Assembly: GCA_043773745.1 (NCBI GenBank)
Contig: JAYVEV010000033.1
Location: forward strand, 62,001-126,000
From: UKL13-2 sp043773745
Lineage (GTDB): Bacteria > Pseudomonadota > Gammaproteobacteria > Burkholderiales > Usitatibacteraceae
Length of the DNA: 64,000 nt
Direction: 5' to 3'
Shown here: in pieces, positions 1-8,628 of the stretch
How positions within the stretch are numbered: position 1 is the stretch's first letter
Layout: every line of letters starts with the position of its first letter
Program-made: the position numbers and the translations under genes
The notes under the pieces: model-generated
Told to the model about the DNA's origin: nothing
The model's input: the letters and a program-made list of their open reading frames with translations, nothing else
Database searches by the model: none

Positions 1-60
1 ACGACCGCCCGGCTTGGGTGGTACTCTTTTTGTCGTATTTTTTTTGGCCACTTTGTTCAT
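1..60 (-). CDS. N-terminus of an unidentified protein, cut by the window edge
   Basis: On the minus strand an ATG at 58-60 opens a frame that stays open to the left edge (about 20 codons). It begins MNKVAKKNTTKRVPPKPGGR, a basic, lysine-rich start. An AAGG lies directly before the ATG, closer than an ideal Shine-Dalgarno. It is transcribed away from the MFS gene. The fragment is too short to assign a family, and it could also be chance. Confidence 0.35.
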   Translation of the reverse strand, partial: MNKVAKKNTTKRVPPKPGGR

Positions 61-465
61 CCTTGCACTCGCATATTGCGATTGGTCTCGCCTACATTGT
101 CTGGCTACAATTGAACCGGCCAATATTTCTGGCGGCAATGTTTAGGTTACGGGAGCGCCGTCAGTTACAATAATTTCTTGAATATTTTGGCTTGAATGCG
201 CTTCCAATCGAAGCTTTCAAGCCGTTCACAACCCACACTATACCGACATGCCCCTCCAAAAAATCTGCAAAGCGATATTGTCCTCTGCTATTTGGTGCGG
301 CTTTCGGCCTTAAAACCTTTAAATCATGCAAGGCCAAGCTGGCGCTGCAGTTGACGCAAAAGCGGCTTGAAAGTTTAGCTGCTGAGAACATCAGTCGCCA
401 AAAAATTAACGCTGATTTCAGCATGGGGCTATTAGTAATTTCCCCGAAGAACGGATTCAAACATC
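61..465. other. 400-base stretch without a recognised gene
   Basis: Two ORFs of just under 100 codons overlap each other on opposite strands here (161-460 minus and 192-482 plus). Neither resembles a family I know, neither has a clear ribosome binding site, and each is largely the shadow of the other. The stretch probably holds the divergent promoters for the leftmost minus-strand gene and the MFS exporter. I see no hairpin terminator or operator that I could defend. Confidence 0.4.
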
Positions 466-1788
466 ATGAAGTTGCATCATAAATGGGATAAATATTTAGG
501 CACGCTGTGGCGGGAACGGGATTTCCGCACGCTGTGGCTGTCACTCACGATTACGCATTTCGGTGGGCAGATCACGTTTCTGGCGTTGCCGATTACCGCG
601 GCGATTATGTTGCAGGCTACACCGCTGCAAATGGGGATTTTGACGGCGTTTGAAGCACTGCCTTATACGCTTTTTGGGCTCTTTACCGGCGTGCTGGTGG
701 ATCGCTCGTATAAATTACCGCTGATTATCATGGCCGATGTGCTGAGAGGATTAGCGCTACTGGCAGTGCCGATAGCGGCCTGGTTCGGCGTGCTTTCTAT
801 GCCGATACTGTATATCGTCGGTTTTTTGGTCGGTATCGGCGGCATTGTGGGTTGGGCGGCCTATCAGGTGTTTATGGCGGAGCGCGTGGGCCGCGAGAAT
901 CTGGTTGAGGCGAATGCGCGGATTGCACTGTCAGATTCCGCATCCCAACTGATTGGTCCCGGTCTAGCCGGCGTGTTAATTCACGCCTTGACCGCGCCGT
1001 TCGCTATTCTTTTGGATGCGGCCTCATTTTTTATTTCCGCCATCATGCTGCGCGGCATCAAAACACACCCCGGCGATGCACCGCTTGCGCGCGAAAAAGC
1101 GGAATCCTGGCAACATGCATGGGCTGGCATATGGGCGGATGCCAAAGAAGGCCTGGCACTGATCTGGCATACACCAGTACTGCGATCAATTGGCGTTTCG
1201 CTAATGATGTGGAATTTTCTCAAGCACGTTTATTTGGCGATCGTCATTTTATTCGCAACCCGTGATTTAGCGTTGTCACCGGGGAAAATCGGGGTCATTT
1301 TTATGATGGCTGGCATTGGCTTTTTAGCAGCCTCCGCATTTTGCCAAATCCTCAATGAGCGCTATGGCGTCGGCCCGGTGATGCTGTTCGGCTTGATGCT
1401 AAGTGGCGCGTCTTGGCTGATGGTGGCGACTGTGACCACTGAATACGTCACCACGCTTCACTTTGGACTGTCATTATTTTTCTTTGACTTTGGCGCGATG
1501 ATTTTTTTCATCAACTATCTGACGCTGCGTCAGGCGGTGGCACCCAACCATTTGCGCGGGCGCGTCACCTCCACCTTGATTTTCATCGCCGTCTCACTAT
1601 CGCCGATCGGTTCGCTGCTGGGCGGAGTGATGGGAACCTATTTTGGATTACGCGCGACCATTGCAGTGGCCGGAGTCGGCGGGCTAATTCTCGGCTTCGC
1701 GATGCTGCGGTATTCACCTTTGCGGCAAATGCGCGAGCTGCCTGAACCCGTCGAGTCGCCGGTCCGAACGCCTGAAATGGCGGTGTAA
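466..1788 (+). CDS. MFS transporter, MFS_3 / EntS-like exporter
   Basis: A 440-residue integral membrane protein with about 12 hydrophobic segments, the usual size for a major facilitator. A soluble N-terminus (WRERDFRTLWL) precedes the first helix. The loop after helix 2 carries the family motif A in the form GVLVDRSYK (about residues 75-83). The overall look, including the short charged start and the helix 6-7 linker DAKEGLALIWHTP, is that of the MFS_3 group, which includes the enterobactin exporter EntS and macrolide-type exporters. These are proton-driven drug or siderophore exporters of the inner membrane. No siderophore genes lie nearby, so the substrate is unknown. The ribosome binding site before the ATG is weak, so the start could lie slightly elsewhere. 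Confidence 0.85.
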   Translation: MKLHHKWDKYLGTLWRERDFRTLWLSLTITHFGGQITFLALPITAAIMLQATPLQMGILTAFEALPYTLFGLFTGVLVDRSYKLPLIIMADVLRGLALLAVPIAAWFGVLSMPILYIVGFLVGIGGIVGWAAYQVFMAERVGRENLVEANARIALSDSASQLIGPGLAGVLIHALTAPFAILLDAASFFISAIMLRGIKTHPGDAPLAREKAESWQHAWAGIWADAKEGLALIWHTPVLRSIGVSLMMWNFLKHVYLAIVILFATRDLALSPGKIGVIFMMAGIGFLAASAFCQILNERYGVGPVMLFGLMLSGASWLMVATVTTEYVTTLHFGLSLFFFDFGAMIFFINYLTLRQAVAPNHLRGRVTSTLIFIAVSLSPIGSLLGGVMGTYFGLRATIAVAGVGGLILGFAMLRYSPLRQMRELPEPVESPVRTPEMAV

Positions 1789-1907
1789 ACCCCCTATTCA
1801 GATGAAAAATCCAAAACTCTTCTTAAACGCGTCTTAGTTTTATAAGCAATACGGACAATTGATATTTTTGCCATTTAGGCGCATTTGAAAGTAACCAGGA
1901 GAGCAAT

Positions 1908-2264
1908 ATGGACATCGGACACAACCTCATTCCAATCGTCGCCATTATGATGGGCACGGGCATGCCAGTTGTTTTGGCGGGACTGATCCTTTGGTACCAA
2001 TCTCGCAAAACTCAGCAGATTCACGAAACAGCAATACGCCTGGCTGAAAAAGGCCAGCCCGTACCGCCAGAGTTTTTTCTCGGTAAACAAACGTCCGAAT
2101 CCGACCTGCGCCGGGGCTTGGTGCTGGTAGGGTTGGGAATTGGCTTGTCAATTTGTCTCGCGCAAATTGAGGTGTCATGGGGTTTTGGTTTGATTCCACT
2201 TTTCATGGGCATCGGCTATTTAATGGTATGGCAACTGGAAACCAAGCATCAAAGCCACTCATAG
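1908..2264 (+). CDS. DUF6249 small membrane protein
   Basis: A 118-residue protein with a hydrophobic segment near residues 8-28, a charged cytoplasmic stretch (residues about 30-67, with EKGQPVPPEFF), and two more hydrophobic segments up to residue 110. The pattern 'A..LAEKGQPVPPEFF' is what I associate with DUF6249, a family commonly found directly upstream of ECF sigma factors. A good Shine-Dalgarno AGGAGAG lies 5 bases before the ATG. The sigma gene follows after 25 bases, so it is likely the first gene of that operon. Its role is unknown; a part in signal input to the sigma factor is inference from position only. Confidence 0.7.
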   Translation: MDIGHNLIPIVAIMMGTGMPVVLAGLILWYQSRKTQQIHETAIRLAEKGQPVPPEFFLGKQTSESDLRRGLVLVGLGIGLSICLAQIEVSWGFGLIPLFMGIGYLMVWQLETKHQSHS

Positions 2265-2289
2265 GACATAGATCAAACGCACTCCTGCG

Positions 2290-2910
2290 ATGATCAAGAT
2301 GCCTTTCGTATCCGACGTTACGACCCAACCTCCGCGCGCCGCTGCCGTTTTCAGCGATAGCGACCTGATTTCGCGCGTCCTCACAAAGGATGATCGGAAT
2401 GCGTTTGCGGAATTGGTGCGCCGCCATCAATCAGCACTGCGCGCGAGCTTGCGTAAAATGACTGGTGGCCAGATTGAGTTGGCCGACGATATTGCGCAGG
2501 AAACGTTTATTCTTGCGTGGAAAAATATCAAATCATTTCGCTATGAAGCGAAATTTTCAACCTGGCTGTATCGTATTGCGTTCAATGCATTACAGAGTGA
2601 GGTTCGCAAAAAACACGAGGTTTTACTGGGCGACGAAAAAATGCCGGAGCCAGAACCTGTCGAAGCAGAGTCACATCAAGCCGGTATGCGCCGTGATCTG
2701 GCGCGCGCGATGGAAGGCTTAAGTGATCAGGAGCGCGCAGCCATTACACAGTGCTACTACAACGATCTGTCGCATGATGAGGCCGCGTTCGTGCTCGGTA
2801 TACCGCTTGGCACCGTGAAAACCCATATACTGAAAGCGAAAGAAAAAATGCGCGCCAGACTAGAAGCTTATCAACCAGAACCAGCTGGCTGCGAAGGAGC
2901 TGCTGCATGA
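2290..2910 (+). CDS. ECF-type RNA polymerase sigma factor
   Basis: A 206-residue sigma-70 family protein with only regions 2 and 4. Region 2 (about residues 30-100) has the typical ADDIAQETFILAWKNI and STWLYRIAFNAL signatures. Region 4 (about residues 140-195) ends in the helix-turn-helix IPLGTVKTHILKAKEKMR. An acidic linker (MPEPEPVEAES) joins them. It should direct core RNA polymerase to a small set of stress or envelope promoters. The next gene overlaps by 4 bases (ATGA) and encodes a membrane protein that could be its anti-sigma factor. A second in-frame ATG lies three codons in; the upstream Shine-Dalgarno is poor, so the exact start is uncertain. Confidence 0.9.
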   Translation: MIKMPFVSDVTTQPPRAAAVFSDSDLISRVLTKDDRNAFAELVRRHQSALRASLRKMTGGQIELADDIAQETFILAWKNIKSFRYEAKFSTWLYRIAFNALQSEVRKKHEVLLGDEKMPEPEPVEAESHQAGMRRDLARAMEGLSDQERAAITQCYYNDLSHDEAAFVLGIPLGTVKTHILKAKEKMRARLEAYQPEPAGCEGAAA

Positions 2911-3260
2911 ACACACCACTAAATTTGCATAAAGATTTTCTCGACGAGGCCCTGAAGGACGATGCGGCCCTCTATCGTGACGCCTATATTGATGACGGTG
3001 GCTTTACTTTGCGCGTCATGGATGCGCTGCCTTTGCAAACGCAAAATGTACTATCGCCTAAAAAGCGCTTCGCCATCATTTTGGGCATGGCAACATTTGC
3101 CGCACTGATTGCCACCACCTTATTGTCGGGCGGTAATTTACTGATCGATGCATCGATGGATGTGGCGACCGACACGATTACACCATCCGTTGTTGGTCTG
3201 ATCACTCTTTCATTGGCGGCAACAGTGACCGCCGTTTCCGCTGTCATGAGCAAGCGCTAG
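2907..3260 (+). CDS. Small two-helix membrane protein, probable anti-sigma factor
   Basis: A 117-residue protein translationally coupled to the ECF sigma gene by an ATGA overlap. Residues 1-50 are soluble and acidic, with the segment YIDDGGFTLRVMDALP. Two hydrophobic segments follow (about 53-75 and 92-113), and the protein ends in a basic MSKR. The DDGGFT..VM.ALP pattern is typical of short membrane proteins encoded after ECF sigma factors in proteobacteria (DUF5056-like). There is no HXXXCXXC zinc motif, so it is not a classical ZAS anti-sigma factor. The anti-sigma role is inferred from position, coupling and topology. Confidence 0.6.
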   Translation: MNTPLNLHKDFLDEALKDDAALYRDAYIDDGGFTLRVMDALPLQTQNVLSPKKRFAIILGMATFAALIATTLLSGGNLLIDASMDVATDTITPSVVGLITLSLAATVTAVSAVMSKR

Positions 3261-3408
3261 GCAGCGCTGAGGGTTTGCTGCAACGCAGGCATGCCGCCCG
3301 GTCGTTTCGAGCTTTATTTACATGGGTTTCCGGAATTTCTAGCGGGACATAGCTACGCAGAAAATTCCGCGTTTCAAGTTAGGCGATGAGTATCTCAATA
3401 GCGCCGAG

Positions 3409-3684
3409 TTAGCGCAAAGTACCAAATACTTTTTTCAAAATCTCGCTGCCCGAGCCAACCGGATCCTGGCGAATTTTCTTTTCTTCTTCGCCGATCATGA
3501 GATAAAGACCGTCAAATGCTTTGGCGGTTACATGGCGCTCGATCTTGGCCTGATCACTTTTTATAAGCCCCAATTTTTCGCCTTGTCCTGCCAGATGGTT
3601 GTATTGCTTGGCAAGGCCAAGCCGATCGGTGACTTTACTCACAATCGGCAAAAATTTTTCGCCTATCTTTGTATTTTTCTTCAT
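3409..3684 (-). pseudogene. 5'-truncated DUF4197 gene remnant
   Basis: The frame encodes the C-terminal part of DUF4197: KFLPIVSKVTDRLGLAKQYN, then AFDGLYLMIGEEEKKIRQDP and a terminal LKKVFG. All of these are strongly conserved in that family. DUF4197 proteins are usually about 220-240 residues, secreted, with an N-terminal half that contains the LPEPLRK and MNRAAE segments. Here only about 90 residues remain from the ATG at 3684. Upstream sequence in the same frame (to 3837) does not resemble the missing half, and I found no signal peptide. This looks like a deletion that removed the 5' half. The surviving piece could be translated, but the export signal is gone. Confidence 0.7.
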
Positions 3685-3861
3685 TGAGTTTTCCCGTAGA
3701 CGGCTTAAATTAGCGGCAAAGAAATTTTGAAATACGCTGTGAGTATGCCCGCACATGAGATGGATACAAGTAACACTGAGCGCCAATTTGACACTGGTGG
3801 ATACGGGCAGCCTGATTTTTTTGGGTAGATATTCCAAGCAGAAACAAACTTTACGGGAAGA

Positions 3862-3909
3862 TTGACAGGTATCAAAAAACCATATAACTTACTAACCAGT
3901 CAGTTATAT
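3862..3909 (+). promoter_or_regulatory. Promoter with overlapping TetR-type operator before the RND genes
   Basis: TTGACA at 3862-3867 is a consensus -35. TATAAC (3883-3888, 15-base gap) or TAACTT (3885-3890, 17-base gap) could be the -10. Overlying the -10 is a 28-base imperfect palindrome, 3882-3909: the outer 8 bases on each side are perfectly inverted (ATATAACT / AGTTATAT), with an inner ACT..AGT pair around ACCAGT. The core ACTAACCAGTCAGT is the classical form of an operator for TetR-family repressors of RND pumps. No tetR gene is adjacent, so the repressor would act from elsewhere. Confidence 0.7.
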
Positions 3910-3919
3910 TTCCGTATGA

Positions 3920-5254
3920 ATGGATCATGCCATGTCGTCATTTAGTCGAATCATCAACAGCCCGTTAAGTGGGCAGCCCCACCCCCTGTTGATCAAGCCC
4001 CTTGCCCTAGCACTGTGGACTGGTGTGAGCATGATATTCAGCCTGAGCGGATGTCACCAGAGTGAGGTCAAGGCTCCTGCCCCGCGCCCAGCTCTGGCCT
4101 ATCAAATTCAAGCGGGCGCTGGTTCTGAAACTGAACTTTATGCCGGCGAAATTCGCGCCCGGGTAGAGGTTGATCATGCCTTCCGGGTGGGTGGGAAAAT
4201 TGTCCAACGCATGGTGGATGCAGGTGCAACAATAAAAAAGGGGCAGGCACTCGCGCGCCTTGACCCACAGGATATTAAACTCGCAGCGGACGCAGCAACA
4301 TCCCAAGTAGCTGCCCAAAAAACAGAAGCGGACTTTGCGGAAAATGAACTGAAACGCTTTCGCGATCTATTCACCAAGGGTTTTGTGAGCCAGTCTGCGC
4401 TGGATCAAAAAATTAGCTTGGCTAATGCCGCAAAAGCAAGGCTGGATGCGGTTCGCGCGCAGGCTGCTGTTTCACTCAATCAAGCCGGATACGCCGTTCT
4501 GGTCGCCGAAATGGATGGCGTGGTTACACAGGTCATGGCTGAAGCAGGTCAGGTCGTGGCACAAGGCCAGCCGGTAATGCGTATTGCAAACCCGAAAGAA
4601 AAAGAACTCTCCATCAGCGCAGCAGAATCAAAACTGGGAGATTTCCGCAAGGTGCTCGCACAAGCTGGTGCCAAAGACGCGGCTAAGAATAGTGGTGCCA
4701 ATTTAAGAGTTGCGCTGTGGTCGCAGCCCGGCAAATATTATCCAGCACGAATCCGTGAAATTGCTGGCGCAGCAGACCCCATTACACGCACCTATGCCAT
4801 CCGCTTGAGTATTCAAAATTCCGACGACGCTATTCAGTTAGGCATGACCGCCTACGCCGTATTCGGCACTGCCAATGAAACCAATACCCTGTCAGTACCG
4901 CTCTCTTCAATCTATGTAAAGGGCGACCCCAAAGGAGATGTGGTGGGTGTGTGGCTGATTGCGGCGGACGGCAAAGTGTCACTCAAACCGGTTACGGTGT
5001 TGCAGTACCGCGAAACCATCGCCTTCGTTGAGCCTTTGGGTGGCGCAGCGGGCAGCATTAAAGCGGGCGATGTCATTGTGGCCGCGGGTGTACATAAGTT
5101 GCGCGAAGGCGAAATCGTCAAACCCATTTTTGATCAACTTATCAAGGGCGATGGCAAAGTAGCCTATGCGCCCAATACCTCCCCTGCCGAGCAGACAGCC
5201 TTGGCAGCGGCTAATGCACGGGTTGCTTCATCGAAGCCGTCAATCAGCCGCTAA
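3920..5254 (+). CDS. RND efflux periplasmic adaptor (membrane fusion) lipoprotein
   Basis: A 444-residue AcrA/MdtA-family adaptor that would link the inner-membrane pump to an outer-membrane channel. It starts 11 bases after the TetR-type palindrome. The N-terminus has a hydrophobic stretch ending in the lipobox LSGC with the lipidated Cys at residue 45. A first half-lipoyl segment (FRVGGKIVQRMVDAGATIKK) and a second (AEMDGVVTQVMAEAGQVV) flank a helical hairpin around residues 120-190. Beta-barrel and membrane-proximal parts follow. The C-terminal 25 residues are Ala/Ser/Pro-rich and probably unstructured. The pump gene starts 20 bases downstream. ATG codons at residues 1 and 5 are both possible starts. 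No outer-membrane TolC-type gene is present next to it. Confidence 0.92.
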   Translation: MDHAMSSFSRIINSPLSGQPHPLLIKPLALALWTGVSMIFSLSGCHQSEVKAPAPRPALAYQIQAGAGSETELYAGEIRARVEVDHAFRVGGKIVQRMVDAGATIKKGQALARLDPQDIKLAADAATSQVAAQKTEADFAENELKRFRDLFTKGFVSQSALDQKISLANAAKARLDAVRAQAAVSLNQAGYAVLVAEMDGVVTQVMAEAGQVVAQGQPVMRIANPKEKELSISAAESKLGDFRKVLAQAGAKDAAKNSGANLRVALWSQPGKYYPARIREIAGAADPITRTYAIRLSIQNSDDAIQLGMTAYAVFGTANETNTLSVPLSSIYVKGDPKGDVVGVWLIAADGKVSLKPVTVLQYRETIAFVEPLGGAAGSIKAGDVIVAAGVHKLREGEIVKPIFDQLIKGDGKVAYAPNTSPAEQTALAAANARVASSKPSISR

Positions 5255-5274
5255 GCCACCCATCCGGCATACTC

Positions 5275-8200
5275 ATGAAAAATTTCAATCTTTCCGCCTG
5301 GGCGTTGCGCCATCAGCCGTTAATTCTTTATCTCATTATTATTTTGGGTGTTATCGGCGCCGCCTCGTACGGGCGCCTGGGGCAATCTGAAGATCCCCCC
5401 TTCACTTTCAAATTCATGACAATTCGCACCATTTGGCCAGGTGCGTCGGTGGCCGACGTCGATCAACAAGTCACCGAGCGGCTCGAGAAAAAGTTACAAG
5501 AAGTACCGAATATCAATTTTCTGCGCAGCTATTCACGGCCCGGTGAATCACTGATTTTTTTCGCCATCAGTGATGCGGCACCCGCTTCGTCAGTACCCGA
5601 AACACAGTACCAGGTGCGCAAACGTCTCGGCGATATCCGCCAGACCCTGCCGCAGGGCGTGATCGGGCCGCTGTTTAACGATGAGTTTGGTGATACGTTT
5701 GGCAATATTTTTGCGCTGACCGGCGAAGGCTATTCATACGCAGACAAAAAAGTATTCATCGATCGTCTGCGCCGGGAATTATTGCGCGTGCCCGATGTTT
5801 CCAAAGTGGACATTATTGGCGAGCAAGAGGAAAAAATTTATATCGAGCTGTCTAACGTCAAGCTCGCCACACTAGGCATCGACGGCGCAACCATTATCAC
5901 TGCGATGCAGACACAAAATGCCATCGCGCCCGGCGGCGCATTTGAAACCGCGACCGATAAAATATTTGTACGCACCACCGGCGCATTGAACAGTGTTGAG
6001 GCTATTCGCAATTTCACGCTCCGCGCCAATGGCCGCGTACTGAAAATTGGTGATATCGCCACCGTCAAACGCGGCTATATTGATCCACCCTTCAGCAAGA
6101 TGCGTTACATGGGCCTTGAAGCAATGGGCCTAGGAGTCTCGATGCGCCAGGGTGGCGACATTATCACGCTCGGCAAAAATCTCGATCAGGCCCTGCACAG
6201 ACTCGAAGCCACGCTGCCGGTTGGTCTCGAATTACACCGTGTAAATGATCAACCCAAAGCGGTTGCTAGCAGCATCAATGAATTCGCACGCTCACTAACA
6301 GAAGCAGTGGTTATTGTGCTCGCTGTCACTTTCTTTAGCCTTGGTATTCGCACTGGCTTTGTAGTGGCACTATCGATACCGCTGGTACTTGCAGCGACTT
6401 TTTTGTTTATGTATTTGTTCGACGTGGGCTTGCATAAAATCTCGCTGGGCGCGTTGATTTTATCGCTAGGCCTGCTGGTGGACGATGCCATTATTGCGGT
6501 CGAAATGATGGCCATAAAAATGGAACAAGGCTGGGATCGAACAAGGGCCGCCAGTTTTGCCTACACATCCACCGCGTTTCCGATGTTGACCGGTACGCTG
6601 GTGACAGCCGCTGGATTTTTACCGATTGGTTTAGCCAAATCGGGGACTGGTGAATATACCCGTTCCATTTTTCAGGTAACCACCCTCGCGCTAATTATTT
6701 CTTGGTTTGCAGCGGTCATTTTTATTCCCTACTTGGGCTACAAGTTGTTGCCCGATTACCGCGATGGCCTACCGGTCATCACGCCACGCATGCGACGTAT
6801 CGCGGACATCTTTGCCCGTATTCCATTTATTGGCAAACGTCTGGCGGCGAGAATTGCGCCTTCAGGCTCAACCGAACACGGTGCGATGCACGATAAACTG
6901 CACCACGATCATGATGTCTATGACAAACCTTTTTACAAGCGCTTCCGCGCATTGGTTGCCTGGTGTGTCGAGCACCGCAAAACAGTTATTTTGATTACGG
7001 TGTTGATGTTTGCGGTCAGCTTGTACGCCTTCAAGTTTGTGCAACAACAATTTTTCCCTTCATCAACTCGGGTCGAGTTAGTGGTTGATCTCAAATTACC
7101 TGAGGGCTCTTCATTCGCAGCGACAGAACGTGAAGTAAATAAAATGGAAGCTTTGCTGAATAAGGAAAAGGACCTTTTTGAAAATTACGCCAGCTATGTT
7201 GGCTCGGGTGCCACACGCTTTTACTTTCCGCTTGATCAACAATTGCCGGCAGCAAGCCTGGCGCAATTTGTGGTGACAACCAACAGCGTGAAAGCGCGTG
7301 AAGAACTGCGGCTTCGCTTGCTGAAGCAATTGGATACTGAATTTCCGGCTATTCGCACCCGCGTATCACGATTGGAAAATGGGCCTCCGGTCGGGTTCCC
7401 TGTTCAGTTACGCGTTTCCGGTGAAGATATTCCCACCATTCGTGCCAATGCCAGGCTGGTCGCTGATGTGCTGCGCGCGAATCCCAACACCAGCAATATC
7501 CAATTTGACTGGGATGAACGCGCGAAAGTAATCAAGCTTGAGATTGACCAAGACAAAGCGCGACTGCTGGGCATTTCAACGCAGGAGTTATCCACCTTCG
7601 TCAACACTTCGTTGAATGGTGTCCAGGCTACTACCTTCCGGGAGCGCGATAAATTAGTCGAAATACTGATCCGCGGTCCCGATAATGAGCGCGCCAGAAT
7701 TTCATTGCTCGAAAGTCTAGCGGTGCCAACCCGCTCAGGACGAGTCGTGCCATTGTCGCAAATCGCCACAGTCCACTATGAATTTGAGGAAGGTATTATT
7801 TGGCGACGCGACCGTTTGCCTACCATCACCGTGAAGGCCGATATCGGGGTAGCGAATGTGCAGGCAGCGACGATTGTTGCCGAAGTAACCCCCCAACTGA
7901 ATAAACTTCGAGAAAATTTAGCGCCGGGCAATCGCATTGATGTCGGCGGCGCCGTTGAAGAAAGTAGCAAGGCTGGCGCTTCAATTGCGGCCGGCATACC
8001 CCTCTTTGTCTTCGTGGTGCTGACCGTGCTGATGATCCAGTTGATGAGCTTCCAGCGCGTGATTCTGGTGGTGCTGACCGCACCGCTGGGCTTAATCGGC
8101 GTGGCGGCATTCCTGTTGATATTCAACAAGCCCATGGGCTTTGTCGCGCAGCTGGGCATCATCGCGCTGTTTGGCCTGATTATGCGAAACTCCGTGATCC

Positions 8201-8502
8201 TGATTGATCAGATCGAACAGGATATTGGCGCAGGCCACAAACCGTACAACGCGATTATTGATGCCACCGTGCGCCGATTCCGGCCCATTGTCCTAACGGC
8301 ATTAGCGGCTATTTTTGCCATGATTCCGCTGATACGTTCCGACTTTTTCGGTCCCATGGCGGTCGCGATTATGGGCGGCTTACTGGTGGCGACCTTGCTG
8401 ACATTAATGTTCTTGCCAGCGCTTTATGCGGCATGGTTTCGCATCCACCCTGCCACACCGGGTAAAGTTATTGATACCGAAGCCGCGATAAGCCCAGGCT
8501 GA
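5275..8502 (+). CDS. RND efflux transporter permease, AcrB/HAE family
   Basis: A 1075-residue inner-membrane pump of normal RND length. The first helix (LILYLIIILGVIGAASYG, residues 16-33) is followed by a large porter domain, helices 2-6, a second porter domain and helices 8-12. Helix 4 carries the paired aspartates of the proton relay (LGLLVDDAIIAVE, D403 and D404), which argues for drug-type proton antiport. A cytoplasmic loop with a His/Asp-rich stretch (DKLHHDHDVYDK, about residues 541-552) is unusual for AcrB itself. The shape is closest to MdtB/VexF-like or CzcA-intermediate pumps encoded with one adaptor. Transcription probably stops at the hairpin at 8552-8580. Substrate unknown. Confidence 0.93.
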   Translation: MKNFNLSAWALRHQPLILYLIIILGVIGAASYGRLGQSEDPPFTFKFMTIRTIWPGASVADVDQQVTERLEKKLQEVPNINFLRSYSRPGESLIFFAISDAAPASSVPETQYQVRKRLGDIRQTLPQGVIGPLFNDEFGDTFGNIFALTGEGYSYADKKVFIDRLRRELLRVPDVSKVDIIGEQEEKIYIELSNVKLATLGIDGATIITAMQTQNAIAPGGAFETATDKIFVRTTGALNSVEAIRNFTLRANGRVLKIGDIATVKRGYIDPPFSKMRYMGLEAMGLGVSMRQGGDIITLGKNLDQALHRLEATLPVGLELHRVNDQPKAVASSINEFARSLTEAVVIVLAVTFFSLGIRTGFVVALSIPLVLAATFLFMYLFDVGLHKISLGALILSLGLLVDDAIIAVEMMAIKMEQGWDRTRAASFAYTSTAFPMLTGTLVTAAGFLPIGLAKSGTGEYTRSIFQVTTLALIISWFAAVIFIPYLGYKLLPDYRDGLPVITPRMRRIADIFARIPFIGKRLAARIAPSGSTEHGAMHDKLHHDHDVYDKPFYKRFRALVAWCVEHRKTVILITVLMFAVSLYAFKFVQQQFFPSSTRVELVVDLKLPEGSSFAATEREVNKMEALLNKEKDLFENYASYVGSGATRFYFPLDQQLPAASLAQFVVTTNSVKAREELRLRLLKQLDTEFPAIRTRVSRLENGPPVGFPVQLRVSGEDIPTIRANARLVADVLRANPNTSNIQFDWDERAKVIKLEIDQDKARLLGISTQELSTFVNTSLNGVQATTFRERDKLVEILIRGPDNERARISLLESLAVPTRSGRVVPLSQIATVHYEFEEGIIWRRDRLPTITVKADIGVANVQAATIVAEVTPQLNKLRENLAPGNRIDVGGAVEESSKAGASIAAGIPLFVFVVLTVLMIQLMSFQRVILVVLTAPLGLIGVAAFLLIFNKPMGFVAQLGIIALFGLIMRNSVILIDQIEQDIGAGHKPYNAIIDATVRRFRPIVLTALAAIFAMIPLIRSDFFGPMAVAIMGGLLVATLLTLMFLPALYAAWFRIHPATPGKVIDTEAAISPG

Positions 8503-8551
8503 AGGTTCAACCAAGGCAGTGGAACTTGGCGCGCTACAATAGATAAGTGAT

Positions 8552-8580
8552 GGCAAGTGATAACCTCACTTGCCTATTTT
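8552..8580 (+). terminator. Rho-independent terminator after the RND operon
   Basis: A perfect 9-base-pair stem, GGCAAGTGA (8552-8560) and TCACTTGCC (8566-8574), with a TAACC loop is followed by TATTTT. It lies 50 bases after the pump stop codon. It also covers the GTG at 8557 that could open the next frame, which is one reason to start the patatin gene further down, at 8629. Confidence 0.75.
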
Positions 8581-8628
8581 CAATCTAGCCCTTTCCTAGT
8601 CACTTCCTATTCCTTGCCTAACATCTCT

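Noticed and set aside
161..482. Two antisense ORFs of 96 and 99 codons at the left end
   Set aside because: They overlap on opposite strands, have no clear Shine-Dalgarno, and resemble no family; at most one could be real and nothing favours either.
8557..8628. GTG start of the patatin gene at 8557
   Set aside because: This codon lies inside a perfect terminator hairpin, and starting there would bury the signal peptide that begins at 8629.
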